Source: Bacteroidales bacterium (lineage in GTDB: Bacteria; Bacteroidota; Bacteroidia; Bacteroidales; UBA932). From it: a stretch of DNA of 39,425 bases. Both the position numbers and the translations under genes were made by a program. The stretch covers positions 1-39,425 of the forward strand of contig JAFZEP010000007.1 of the NCBI GenBank assembly GCA_017560625.1, read 5' to 3'. The notes under the pieces are model-generated. The model did no database searches and had not been told where the DNA came from. It was given only the letters and a program-made list of their open reading frames with translations. The stretch's first letter is position 1, and every line of letters starts with the position of its first letter. Of this stretch, positions 9,274-17,565 are shown in pieces.

Positions 9274-9870
9274 ATGAACATCATTGTAAAACCATACGGC
9301 AGTGACATGTGTTACTGCCGACCTGACACAACTTGGGAGAGAGAGAACAGAGACCTCTACTCTCCCGAGTGCGTTAATGCATGGGAGTGGGCGCCAGTAA
9401 TCTTTGCACGAATCAGCAAAGCAGGCAAATGCATCAGCCATAAATTCGTATCACGTTACTACGACTCTCTCAACTTCGGTGCGCTTCTGTATGTAGGCGG
9501 AGTCGAAAAAGCATACGGTTCATGCGCAGATCACACATCCATCCTCCCGCTGCCGCTCTACAATCCGGCAGTATTCGAGACTGAGGGCAACAAGGCAGAG
9601 TTCATCAAGAATGACAAGGTAATCTTCTCATTGGAGACTCCAGGCACCGGCTATGTCAACATGCAGGCAGACTGCGAGGCAACAAGACTGCTCCAGCTTG
9701 CTGAGGAAGCGATCTGCAAGGCTTCTGAGCTCACATCGCTGCGCATCGGCGACTATGTCGCAATCGAGCTCTCCCCTGCCTCAATCCTGGCTGAAAAGAC
9801 AGAAGGCAGCCTCTCATTCAAGGCCACCTTCTGCGAAAACGAGATCTTCAACATCAAAGTGATATTCTAG
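9274..9870 (+). CDS. Divergent FAH-fold protein, probably without metal site
   Basis: This is a 198-aa soluble protein of unknown function. I recognise a faint fumarylacetoacetate hydrolase pattern. VIFARISKAGKCISHKFVSRYYDSL lines up with the 'VVRISRLGKNIAERFAHRYYD' stretch of Bacteroidota FAH-family enzymes, and LRIGDYVAIELSP followed by EIFNIKVIF lines up with the 'LKTGDLLFTGTP' and terminal beta strand. At the metal site the family pattern HYExEL reads AWEWAP here, and the later metal-binding Asp in 'GIDFTARD' is replaced by FGALLY. It is therefore probably not a working hydrolase. It is shorter than family members and could be a truncated or repurposed copy. The homology rests on pattern memory and needs a profile search. 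Confidence 0.55.
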   Translation: MNIIVKPYGSDMCYCRPDTTWERENRDLYSPECVNAWEWAPVIFARISKAGKCISHKFVSRYYDSLNFGALLYVGGVEKAYGSCADHTSILPLPLYNPAVFETEGNKAEFIKNDKVIFSLETPGTGYVNMQADCEATRLLQLAEEAICKASELTSLRIGDYVAIELSPASILAEKTEGSLSFKATFCENEIFNIKVIF

Positions 9871-9897
9871 AGACGCACAATCATCAGCAAAATATTG

Positions 9898-10031
9898 AAT
9901 AAAATCCTTGCAAACAAATCATGAGATTCTTTTGCAAGGATTTTATTTTTCAGCCAAAAATGGCACTTTTAACGTCTTTTGTGGTATTCATGCAAATAAA
10001 AGAACATTTTCTTTTGCAAGAATACCACAAA
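9898..10031. repeat. Paired-hairpin element, copy A (core 9907-10020)
   Basis: Hairpin 1 has arms at 9898-9914 and 9931-9947 (17 bp) and a 16-nt loop at 9915-9930. Hairpin 2 has arms at 9978-9996 and 10013-10031 (19 bp, one mismatch) and a 16-nt loop at 9997-10012. Both 3' arms begin with TTCTTTTGCAAG counting the last loop bases. A 50-nt spacer with GCC-AAAAA-TGGC separates the two cores. It lies between the convergent gene ends at 9870 and 10033, and the T-rich bases after hairpin 1 could also end plus-strand transcription. Confidence 0.9.
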
Positions 10032-10032
10032 C

Positions 10033-11892
10033 TTATTTTGCTACGATGGCAACAAACGACATCACTGCTCGCTCTGAGCCGTCTGATGGCTTGTTGAGGA
10101 TGGTTGCCTCTGGTGTTGCACACATTACCGTAGAGCCGCCACCGTCAAGGTTGAGGACATTCACACATCCAAGGCCCTTCATCAGACGCGCAAGCTCGTC
10201 AAGGCTCACACCCTTACTGCCACCGGAGTCACGGCCATCCACTACCATAAGGATGATCTTGCCGTCAGCAGTATGTCCGATTGCAGTTCTTGGCGGACGA
10301 ACAGACGGGCCGAAGATATCATCATCAAGAAGTTCAGGATTGCCGACATAACGTCCACCGTTACCTTTGTCCTTTGTTGTCAGATAGTCGATGCAGATGT
10401 GTCCATCATGAAGAATGATCGGACCACCGCCAATAGCTGAATAAACATCCCATGTATGTCTCCTTGATGGGTAGGAGTCTGTAGGCTTGAGCACTGGACC
10501 GCTGTTGAATGCAGGGAGCGGAGTATCATAAGCCCACTCATTAGATGAGTAAAGCCACTTCACCGAAGGCTCCTGATTCTGATTCACTCCGAATGCACCG
10601 CGAGTGATATTGAATGACTTCGATGTGCTTGTCTTGTTGGCATCAGCATAGTAGCTGCGTGTTACCGCCCTTACGCCTGCAGCCGTCTCCTTGCCCTGAT
10701 CCATGACATAGCTGTAAGACTGACCGCCTCCGAAGTAGCCGCCGTTGATGATGATCTGGGCTCCCTCAAGGCTCTTCGCAGCCACTGAAGGCTTGGTTGC
10801 TGAAGCTGTTTTGAATGTCCTGAGTTCAAGATCTCCCTGGCTCATGTCTGCGATTGCATACCATGCATTCACCTTACGTCCTGTTACATCGGTTGTAGTC
10901 TTATAGAGCTTTATAGAAGCCGGCATATCATACTGTGCTGAAATGTCTGTCCAATCAGCGATGTAAGGCTGAGGCTCAGCAAGAAGTGCTGATGACACTT
11001 CAGAGAAATAGTGATATTTGCCATCAAACTTCACCCATGGACGGAAATAATAGGTCTTTTCAGGAACAAGACCCTGCGCTGATCCGTAGTATGGATCGCC
11101 AGTTCTGAGCTTTGCCGGGTATGTGTAGCAGCAGTCGTTTACTGTTGCTCCCCTGCTGCCGTCTTCCTTCCAGCAGATTCCGGCCTCGCATGGAAATCCT
11201 CCGTCATCCTGAAGATAGAACTGCACGTGTACCTGATGCCATGATGGAGTCACCTTGTCTGTCTTCACCTGAGGTGTGCCTGTGTTGTCAAACTCAAGCG
11301 TAGCGACTGCAGATCGGTCTTCGCCTGCAAACGCATACAGTTCGTATGCATATTTACCCGAGATGATATCAGAGTCTGTTACTGTCTCTGTATTTGGCGC
11401 AACAACCTTCCAGTCTTTGAAAGCTTCTCCATTTGCACTCTTGCGAAGGATAAATCCTTCCTCTCCGGTAGAGTTATCCTTCCACGTAAGAACAAGACCG
11501 TCTTCTCCAAGCTCTGCCTTGAACTGCGTAGGAACAGGGAGCTTGCTGTAGCGGAAGTTCACGATCTTCTCCTCGCTCTTCTGCTCGCCTCGATATGTAG
11601 TGAGACGGTACTGATAGTAGTCGTCTCCACTATGATTCTTGTCGTTGTAGATAAGGATACCAGCTCCTGTGCGGGCGATTTCAGCGAACTGAAGGCCACC
11701 TTTCTGCGAAGCGCGCTCGATGATCACTCCGTCATAGGCTGTGCTTGTATTTGTCCATGTGAGTCGCACTGTCTCAAGACCAGTCTGCTCCACATTCACA
11801 TCAGAAGGAGCATTCAAAGTCACTTTGTCGCCGAGTGGATTGCATGCCATCAGAAGCAGAGCCAGCGACGCAAAAATTGTTGACATCTTCAT
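10033..11892 (-). CDS. Phosphodiester glycosidase (NAGPA/DUF2233) lipoprotein with FN3-like modules
   Basis: This is a 619-aa predicted lipoprotein. I start it at MKMSTIF (11892), giving a signal peptide ending LLLMAC. Residues of about 25-300 form three fibronectin type III-like modules. The C-terminal 300 residues are the NAGPA domain, with INGGYFGGG, GGGPII, RTAIGHT, VVDGRDS and LNLDGGGSTVM all visible. The human relative uncovers mannose-6-phosphate by removing GlcNAc from a GlcNAc-phosphate-mannose diester. Bacterial members are thought to cut similar sugar phosphodiesters. It is the last gene of PUL1, 14 bases after the GHL10 gene. Location on the cell surface or periplasmic face is inferred from the lipobox. 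Confidence 0.88.
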   Translation of the reverse strand: MKMSTIFASLALLLMACNPLGDKVTLNAPSDVNVEQTGLETVRLTWTNTSTAYDGVIIERASQKGGLQFAEIARTGAGILIYNDKNHSGDDYYQYRLTTYRGEQKSEEKIVNFRYSKLPVPTQFKAELGEDGLVLTWKDNSTGEEGFILRKSANGEAFKDWKVVAPNTETVTDSDIISGKYAYELYAFAGEDRSAVATLEFDNTGTPQVKTDKVTPSWHQVHVQFYLQDDGGFPCEAGICWKEDGSRGATVNDCCYTYPAKLRTGDPYYGSAQGLVPEKTYYFRPWVKFDGKYHYFSEVSSALLAEPQPYIADWTDISAQYDMPASIKLYKTTTDVTGRKVNAWYAIADMSQGDLELRTFKTASATKPSVAAKSLEGAQIIINGGYFGGGQSYSYVMDQGKETAAGVRAVTRSYYADANKTSTSKSFNITRGAFGVNQNQEPSVKWLYSSNEWAYDTPLPAFNSGPVLKPTDSYPSRRHTWDVYSAIGGGPIILHDGHICIDYLTTKDKGNGGRYVGNPELLDDDIFGPSVRPPRTAIGHTADGKIILMVVDGRDSGGSKGVSLDELARLMKGLGCVNVLNLDGGGSTVMCATPEATILNKPSDGSERAVMSFVAIVAK

Positions 11893-11906
11893 TATATTAT
11901 ACATTT

Positions 11907-13628
11907 TTAGAATTCAGGGAAGGCCGCCTTAGATGGATAGAACTTGCGGAACACCTCCTGTACATAATCTGTGTAAAGTCCGTCAAACCAGAACTGAGCC
12001 TCTCCGTTTGTACCCTGCTTGCGGTTGAACTGAAGCTGCTCGATGAGGACATCCTTGTCGAGGATCTTGCTTCCGTTCTTGAGGATCATGGCAGGATTGA
12101 GAAGGTTCTTATCTGAATTAGCCTTCACATAACCCATTGCATCTGTCACGTCTTTCTCATATGTAGGAAGGACATAGAACTGAACAGTGAGAAGATCTAC
12201 GACACCGTCCTTGATCCAAGCAGGCCACTCCTGCATGAGCACACCCTCGCACCATGGATACTTGTTAGGAGCGAAGCATACGCAGAGGTCGGACTTCTTT
12301 GCCTTGAGACGACCATACATTGTACGGGCGAAGGCATTGAGGTTGTCAAGTCTCCAGCGAACCCACTGTGCATCGTCATAGTCTGTAGGAGGTTCTACGC
12401 CCATCTCGGCCTTGTAAGCAGCAGCTGTCTTTGCGTCATAACCCGAGTTGCGCGGCATAGCAGGAAGACGGTCGTCGCCCTGGATACCATCCACTTCCGG
12501 ATACTTCGCAACCGCCTCTTCCATAAGGCTGAGCATGAACTCTTGTACCTCAGGATCATATGAATTGAGATAGAAGTCGTTGTTGTTGTAGTTAGATGGC
12601 TTGCCGTCATTGCCGATGCCAATCCACTCCGGATGCTTGGCAAGGATAGGATCGTTGAAGTCAGCACCTCCGATCTTATGCATGAATCCATACTCGAACC
12701 AGAGGATTACCTTGATGTCTTGAGCATGCGCAAGCTCGATGATGTCCTTGAGAGCATCGCCAGAACCGCCTGTGTAGTTTGCATACATGTTGGCAGCAGA
12801 GGCATCTGCATATGTAGAGTTGGCCATCAGAACTTCGCTGTCCCATGCTATCTTTGAGTTTGCCCATACGCATACGAAGAGACAGTTGAAGTTGAGGTCA
12901 GCCATGAGATCGATAGACTTCCTGGCATTCTCATAGCTGCTGAATGATGTGCTATGATGAGGAGCTGGGAGATATACGCCTCTTACAGCGACCTCCTGTG
13001 CTGCGATTTCAGCCTTGAGAGTATACTCCTTTGTACTCACGCCGTCAGCCGCTGTGACAACTACAGTCTTAGGCTCAGTAAGATCCATAGGCTGAGAGAA
13101 ATCTACAGATGCTGTCGCATCTGCAGAAAGCTCTGCTGTAAATGTAAGCTTAGATGCATCTGCGCCGAATGGAAGGCTGAAAAGGATGTCAGTTCCTGAG
13201 ATCTTGCCTGCAGCGTAATACTCGTTGTTGGAGATGCTGCGGATGTTGGCGCTGCTTGACTTTCCTACTGTAACTGTAAGAATATATTTGCAGGCGTTGC
13301 CTTCGGCATCCTTGAGGAAGATCTGTACAGGTGCTGTGATGTCAACCTGAGATCCGCTTTCCGGAGAGCCTGTCACGCCTTCGTTTGTTTCATAAATGAG
13401 AGTGGCCCTACCAGGCTTTGCGCCATATGGCAAGGTCATATATATAGACTTTGATGGATTGTCGATTTCAGTTTCAACCCCTGGGAATTCCTTCAGCGAA
13501 AGTGAAGTGATGTAAAGTTCTGGCTTAGACTGTTCCGGTTGTGGAGTCGGGGTCGGAGTCTTGGAACAGCTAAGGTGGCAGGACACTGCCATGAAAAGCA
13601 TTGCTGCTATTGTTAATATTCTATGCAT
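11907..13628 (-). CDS. Family 10-like (GHL10) glycoside hydrolase lipoprotein
   Basis: This is a 573-aa predicted lipoprotein with N terminus MHRILTIAAMLFMAVSC. Residues of about 37-205 are two Ig-like repeats of the cadherin-like/DUF5018 type seen in PUL lipoproteins, with the recurring 'IxxxLPFGAD' pattern. Residues from about 213 are a TIM-barrel GHL10 domain: AVRGVYLP, then EVDGIQGDDRLPAMP, which carries the acidic pair in the position of the family's 'DGIhfDD' motif. It differs from the three other GHL10 proteins of the window, which have DRxRF at this point, so it is a separate subfamily. The substrate is unknown. It follows a hairpin terminator at 13634-13673, so expression may be lower than that of the SusCD genes. 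Confidence 0.85.
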   Translation of the reverse strand: MHRILTIAAMLFMAVSCHLSCSKTPTPTPQPEQSKPELYITSLSLKEFPGVETEIDNPSKSIYMTLPYGAKPGRATLIYETNEGVTGSPESGSQVDITAPVQIFLKDAEGNACKYILTVTVGKSSSANIRSISNNEYYAAGKISGTDILFSLPFGADASKLTFTAELSADATASVDFSQPMDLTEPKTVVVTAADGVSTKEYTLKAEIAAQEVAVRGVYLPAPHHSTSFSSYENARKSIDLMADLNFNCLFVCVWANSKIAWDSEVLMANSTYADASAANMYANYTGGSGDALKDIIELAHAQDIKVILWFEYGFMHKIGGADFNDPILAKHPEWIGIGNDGKPSNYNNNDFYLNSYDPEVQEFMLSLMEEAVAKYPEVDGIQGDDRLPAMPRNSGYDAKTAAAYKAEMGVEPPTDYDDAQWVRWRLDNLNAFARTMYGRLKAKKSDLCVCFAPNKYPWCEGVLMQEWPAWIKDGVVDLLTVQFYVLPTYEKDVTDAMGYVKANSDKNLLNPAMILKNGSKILDKDVLIEQLQFNRKQGTNGEAQFWFDGLYTDYVQEVFRKFYPSKAAFPEF

Positions 13629-13633
13629 TGTGT

Positions 13634-13673
13634 AAAAAATAAAGAACCTGGGGGCTTGAAAGCCCCCGGGTTC
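13634..13673 (-). terminator. Strong hairpin terminator inside PUL1
   Basis: The stem is 13 bp at 13644-13656 and 13661-13673 with one G-T pair and a TGAA loop. On the minus strand it is followed by TTTATTTTTT. It starts 17 bases after the stop of the 560-aa lipoprotein gene and precedes the GHL10 ATG by only a few bases, so read-through must serve the last two genes unless they have their own promoter. Confidence 0.88.
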
Positions 13674-13690
13674 ATATAGGTAGTAAATGA

Positions 13691-15373
13691 TTACTTAAGT
13701 CTGAACATTGACATACCAGCACCTGGAGCGTAACCAAGTACGTAAACAGTACCGTCAGCAGCTACGTAAACGTCGCAAGCACCGCAACCGTTACCGTTCT
13801 TGAGAGCTGTAACGTACTCCTTCTCAGGGTCACCAAGAGCGACCTGCTTGTCAGTTGTTACGTCAGCTGTCTCTACAGATGCCTTGAGAGTCTCAGCGTT
13901 GAGCTCCATGAAGCGTACAGCAGCATCCTGGTATCCGTTGAGGAGACGGCAGTAGATTGCATACTTCTGCTCGTTGTAAGTGATGAAGTGTACGTCGTGC
14001 ATTGGGTGTGAGTAGCTACCGCCATCTGTACATACATAGCTCTGAGTGAATGTGTTGCCAGAAACGTTGTATGTAGCGAAGAGTGCACCTGTACCAGCCC
14101 ACATGTACTCAGTGTCGCTGTACTTGTAGAGACCGCTGATAGAGTTACCCTTGTTACCTACCTCACCGATCTTAACGATAGTAGGCTCAGCATTTACAAC
14201 ACCGTTCTTAACGTCGAAGATAGCAACTGGGCGGTCAGCAGCACCAGCGTAGCTTACGAACACAAGACGGCCCTCTGCCCAAGTACCCTCGAACTGGAAC
14301 TTGTCACCGAAACGGTAAGCCTCAGGAAGAACATAGTCGAGAGCAACTGCTGGAGCAGCGTCGAGGTCTGACCAAGCGTAAACCTTGAGGTGTGAATCCT
14401 TAGCGTTAACGAGGTTAGCAACGAGAACAACTGAAGAACCGTTGTTGTCAGCAACCTGAACTGATGAAGTCTTGTGAACACCACCGTCGATGCCTGTTAC
14501 GTCGAGCTGCTTAACGAACTCACCTGTCATAGCGTCGATTACGTTAACCTCTGGACCACCAGCCTTTGGAAGGTATACATACTTGCCGTCCATAGCAGCA
14601 TATCTGTATGTGCTGCCGTTCTCAGCTGCCATAGGCTCACCGAACCAGTTAGCATCTGTTGTCTCTGGCTTGATGTATCTACCCCAAACGCGCTCGATTG
14701 AAGAGAAACCAGTTGTAACAACCTTAACGTTTGCAGTCTCCTGAACACCGTCGCACTCGAGAGTGAAGTTTACACCGTTAACCTTGTCAGAGAAGTCGAG
14801 GATAGCACCTGAAGCGATCTCCTGACCGTCAACGAGTACCTTAACGTCAGCTGGAGAAACAGTGTAGTTGAAAGCAACAACCTTAAGGTTTGCAGAACCC
14901 TTAAGCTTAGCGACACCACCTGCAACAGCAGCCTCCGCACCAGCAGCTACGTAAACCTCCTCACCGTTCTCGTCAGTAGTCTTCTTTGAAGGAACGAGTG
15001 ACATAGTCACGAACTTAGGCTGTGGAGCAGCGTAAGAAGCAGAGAATACATATGTGTCAGTTGCACCGTTCTGTGAAACAGCAACCTCCTTAGTTGCACC
15101 AGTCGAGAAGTCGAAAGTGAAGTTCTCTACTGTTACATCTGAAGGAACACCTACGAAGTTAACCTGGAGGGCCTGGAGCTGAGCCTTGTCAGCGTAAGCA
15201 ACCTCGATAGCAGCAGTCTTAGCAGCTGCATCAACTACAACGAGAGCAGAAGCTGTAAGACCAGCAACCTCAACGTTGTCGCTTGTAAGAGCGAAAGAAA
15301 CTGTAGGAGTTTCCTTCTGACAAGCTGAGAAAAGAACAAGAGCTGCAGAAAGCGCAGCGAAAATCTTTTTCAT
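13691..15373 (-). CDS. Putative surface glycan-binding lipoprotein (DUF4623/DUF5018-like)
   Basis: This is a 560-aa predicted lipoprotein with the signal peptide MKKIFAALSAALVLFSAC. Residues of about 25-225 are Ig-like repeats. Residues from about 235 look like a beta-propeller, with repeating segments such as YRYAAMDGKYVYLPKAGG, RLVFVSYAGAADRPVAIFD and DVYVAADGTVYVLGY. The gene lies after SusC, SusD and a small lipoprotein, the usual place of a SusE/F-type surface glycan-binding protein, and this is the basis of the functional guess. No catalytic motif is visible. A strong terminator follows the stop. Codon use in this gene is notably uniform (alanine- and valine-rich), which may reflect high expression. 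Confidence 0.8.
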   Translation of the reverse strand: MKKIFAALSAALVLFSACQKETPTVSFALTSDNVEVAGLTASALVVVDAAAKTAAIEVAYADKAQLQALQVNFVGVPSDVTVENFTFDFSTGATKEVAVSQNGATDTYVFSASYAAPQPKFVTMSLVPSKKTTDENGEEVYVAAGAEAAVAGGVAKLKGSANLKVVAFNYTVSPADVKVLVDGQEIASGAILDFSDKVNGVNFTLECDGVQETANVKVVTTGFSSIERVWGRYIKPETTDANWFGEPMAAENGSTYRYAAMDGKYVYLPKAGGPEVNVIDAMTGEFVKQLDVTGIDGGVHKTSSVQVADNNGSSVVLVANLVNAKDSHLKVYAWSDLDAAPAVALDYVLPEAYRFGDKFQFEGTWAEGRLVFVSYAGAADRPVAIFDVKNGVVNAEPTIVKIGEVGNKGNSISGLYKYSDTEYMWAGTGALFATYNVSGNTFTQSYVCTDGGSYSHPMHDVHFITYNEQKYAIYCRLLNGYQDAAVRFMELNAETLKASVETADVTTDKQVALGDPEKEYVTALKNGNGCGACDVYVAADGTVYVLGYAPGAGMSMFRLK

Positions 15374-15408
15374 AATGTGTTTAAAAAATTTGGGTTAATA
15401 AAAATGGT

Positions 15409-15846
15409 TTATTTGTTGAATTGAAATTGTGCCTGGAATTTCTTCTCAGTACCGTCTGCCGCGATGACCTTGAAGTATATAGTGGTCTTGGCAGCAGAGA
15501 AGTCACGCATGCCACCGATGCCGTCAGCAATGACATTACCCTTTGCATCGGTTTCCACGAGGCGTGCTGTCGAAGGGATTGTCGCCTCAAGACGGCAGCG
15601 CTTGAGAGTCTCTGCGGTATATCTCTCACCCTGAGGGAATGTGTATGTGATGGCACCCATCTGCTGATTGAATGTACCCGAGTTGAGGACATCTATCTGA
15701 TCATACAGTCTGAGGTTGTCAGCATCGTAATATACCATACACTTCAAAGAGCTGAGATGGTTGGCTGTGTCCAGCTCAGGAGTGTCAAGCTTCTGGCATG
15801 AAACTGCAGCCAGAAGAGCGAGGAACAGTATCTTGATGTATTTCAT
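15409..15846 (-). CDS. Small Ig-like surface lipoprotein of PUL1
   Basis: This is a 145-aa predicted lipoprotein with N terminus MKYIKILFLALLAAVSC. The mature part looks like a single beta-sandwich domain of the DUF5018/cadherin-like kind, with strands such as QMGAITYTFPQGE and TTIYFKVIAADG. The final stretch KKFQAQFQFNK resembles the end of the same repeat in larger PUL lipoproteins. It lies 12 bases after SusD and 35 bases before the 560-aa lipoprotein gene. A binding or scaffold role at the cell surface is inferred from position only. There is no counterpart in PUL2. Confidence 0.75.
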   Translation of the reverse strand: MKYIKILFLALLAAVSCQKLDTPELDTANHLSSLKCMVYYDADNLRLYDQIDVLNSGTFNQQMGAITYTFPQGERYTAETLKRCRLEATIPSTARLVETDAKGNVIADGIGGMRDFSAAKTTIYFKVIAADGTEKKFQAQFQFNK

Positions 15847-15858
15847 ATCTTCTTGTTT

Positions 15859-17553
15859 TTACCAGCCTGGGTTCTGGATAGCTTTTGTATTGTTGCTGAT
15901 TTCGTTCTGCGGGATTGGGAAAGAATCGAACTTTGAAGGATACTTTCTTGCTCCCATGTCGCATGACACTGCTGTTGGAGTGAAACTGCCGTCAGTGTTC
16001 TTCTTCCAGAGAACGCCGTTGTACTTCTTACCATTGAGCACCTGTGCTGCACGTCCTGTACGGCGGAGATCCCAGAAACGGTGACCCTCGAAGCAGAGCT
16101 CTGTAGCCCTCTCCTTGAGGATAAGGTCAAGTGCACCTTCAAGGTCAGCTGCATCCTGAGTATATACGTCCTCACGGGCAAAACGTTTCTTGCGGAGCTC
16201 GACGATCACATTACGCGCATCTGCATATTTGCCTTCGCGAGCAAGACACTCTGCATAGATGAACATCATCTCTGCATAGCGGAACTCGATCCAAGGTCTG
16301 TATGAGCCATTCACAAGGAAGTCAAGGTTGGTCTCGTCCAGCATCTTGCGCATGTAATAGCCTGTCACAGTGTTACCAGGAGTGTTTACCGAGCCGTATG
16401 GCATATACTTCTGGTCAACTCCACCTTCGTAGCACTCAAGAGCACGGCCCTTCCAGACCGAACCGTTCCACATGATCGAAGCTGCAAGACGTGGGTCACG
16501 TACTGAAGCGTTCTCGTTAGTCACATAACGGTTTGCTGCATCGTTCACGTCAAAAGGCTTACCGTCTGCATAGTCATATGAATCCACAAACTCCTGAGTA
16601 GGACCTGCATAGCCGCTACCCTTACCGTCGTTGGTACAGATGTCGCCTGGCTGCGAGTACTTCTGGTCGAATGAGTGAGTGAGCACACCGGCAGCATAGC
16701 CGAATCCCCAGATCACTTCCTTGTTGTTGAGATCCTTGAAGATCGCAGAGTAGTCATCGATGTAGCCATAAAGACCGGAATCCATGATAGCCTCAACTGA
16801 AGACTTGGCAGCATCATAACGCTCAGCATAAAGCATCGCTCTTGCATTGAGGGCGTGTGCTGCATAGCAGTTGAGACGTCCACGTGCAGCTGCTGGAGCA
16901 GGAAGATTCTCATAAGCGAACTTTAGGTCAGAAGCGATCTGATCCCATGTCTGGGCTACAGTCGCACGAGCCTGGTTCTTGTTCGCAGCGTTCTGAGTGT
17001 TGATATCAAGGTGGAGGATAGCACCGAGGTCATGTCCTTCACCAACCTTCGACGGCATGATACCATGCGAACGCATGATGAGGAAATATGCATAACCTCT
17101 GTAATATTTAGCCTCAGCCTCGAAACGGGCTGCCTGCTCTGCAGTGAAGTTCCCCTTGTTCTGTGCAAGACCGTCAAGGAACTCGTTGATGCGGCGGATC
17201 CATCCGTAGCATGTAGTCCATGCATCGAAATAGTTGTTGTTGATGCTCTGCTGGCCGTCTACTGTCATGATGAGGTTGCAGTCGCCTGCACCTGCCACCA
17301 TCGCACCGTACTTGAGAATGTCTGTAAGTCCGTCAGACATGCTTGAGTTGCTTCCTCCAAGGGCATTCGAGCCGAACTGTCCGAAGTTGCCTGTCATAGG
17401 ATAGAACGAATTGAGGTAAAGCTCCACATTCGCCTGATCCTTGAATCCGAATGATGCGTCATACTTGTTGTTCGGATCCAGGTCTGTCACATTGCAAGCC
17501 GTAAATCCTCCAAGAAGGATGACCGAAATGATTGTATATAATGTCTTTTTCAT
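15859..17553 (-). CDS. SusD/RagB family glycan-binding lipoprotein (PUL1)
   Basis: This is a 564-aa outer-membrane lipoprotein, the lid of the SusC transporter, that captures glycans at the cell surface. The lipobox is TAC at the end of MKKTLYTIISVILLGGFTAC. The N-terminal TPR-rich part shows the typical RRINEFLDGL and AEAKYYRGYAYF stretches, and the C terminus has ERATELCFEGHRFWDLRRTGRA followed by FDSFPIPQNEISNN, all hallmarks of the family. It starts 12 bases after SusC. Both this protein and the SusD of PUL2 share the N-terminal pattern of NSFYPMTGNFGQFGSNALGG-like residues, suggesting common descent of the two loci. Confidence 0.95.
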   Translation of the reverse strand: MKKTLYTIISVILLGGFTACNVTDLDPNNKYDASFGFKDQANVELYLNSFYPMTGNFGQFGSNALGGSNSSMSDGLTDILKYGAMVAGAGDCNLIMTVDGQQSINNNYFDAWTTCYGWIRRINEFLDGLAQNKGNFTAEQAARFEAEAKYYRGYAYFLIMRSHGIMPSKVGEGHDLGAILHLDINTQNAANKNQARATVAQTWDQIASDLKFAYENLPAPAAARGRLNCYAAHALNARAMLYAERYDAAKSSVEAIMDSGLYGYIDDYSAIFKDLNNKEVIWGFGYAAGVLTHSFDQKYSQPGDICTNDGKGSGYAGPTQEFVDSYDYADGKPFDVNDAANRYVTNENASVRDPRLAASIMWNGSVWKGRALECYEGGVDQKYMPYGSVNTPGNTVTGYYMRKMLDETNLDFLVNGSYRPWIEFRYAEMMFIYAECLAREGKYADARNVIVELRKKRFAREDVYTQDAADLEGALDLILKERATELCFEGHRFWDLRRTGRAAQVLNGKKYNGVLWKKNTDGSFTPTAVSCDMGARKYPSKFDSFPIPQNEISNNTKAIQNPGW

Positions 17554-17565
17554 CTTTCCAAAGTT

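Noticed and set aside
9898..10031. Reading the paired-hairpin element simply as a bidirectional terminator
   Set aside because: Copy A hairpin 1 has a T-rich tail on the plus strand, but hairpin 2 and most arms of copies B and C lack T-runs. The fixed 82-base offset and shared cores are not explained by termination.
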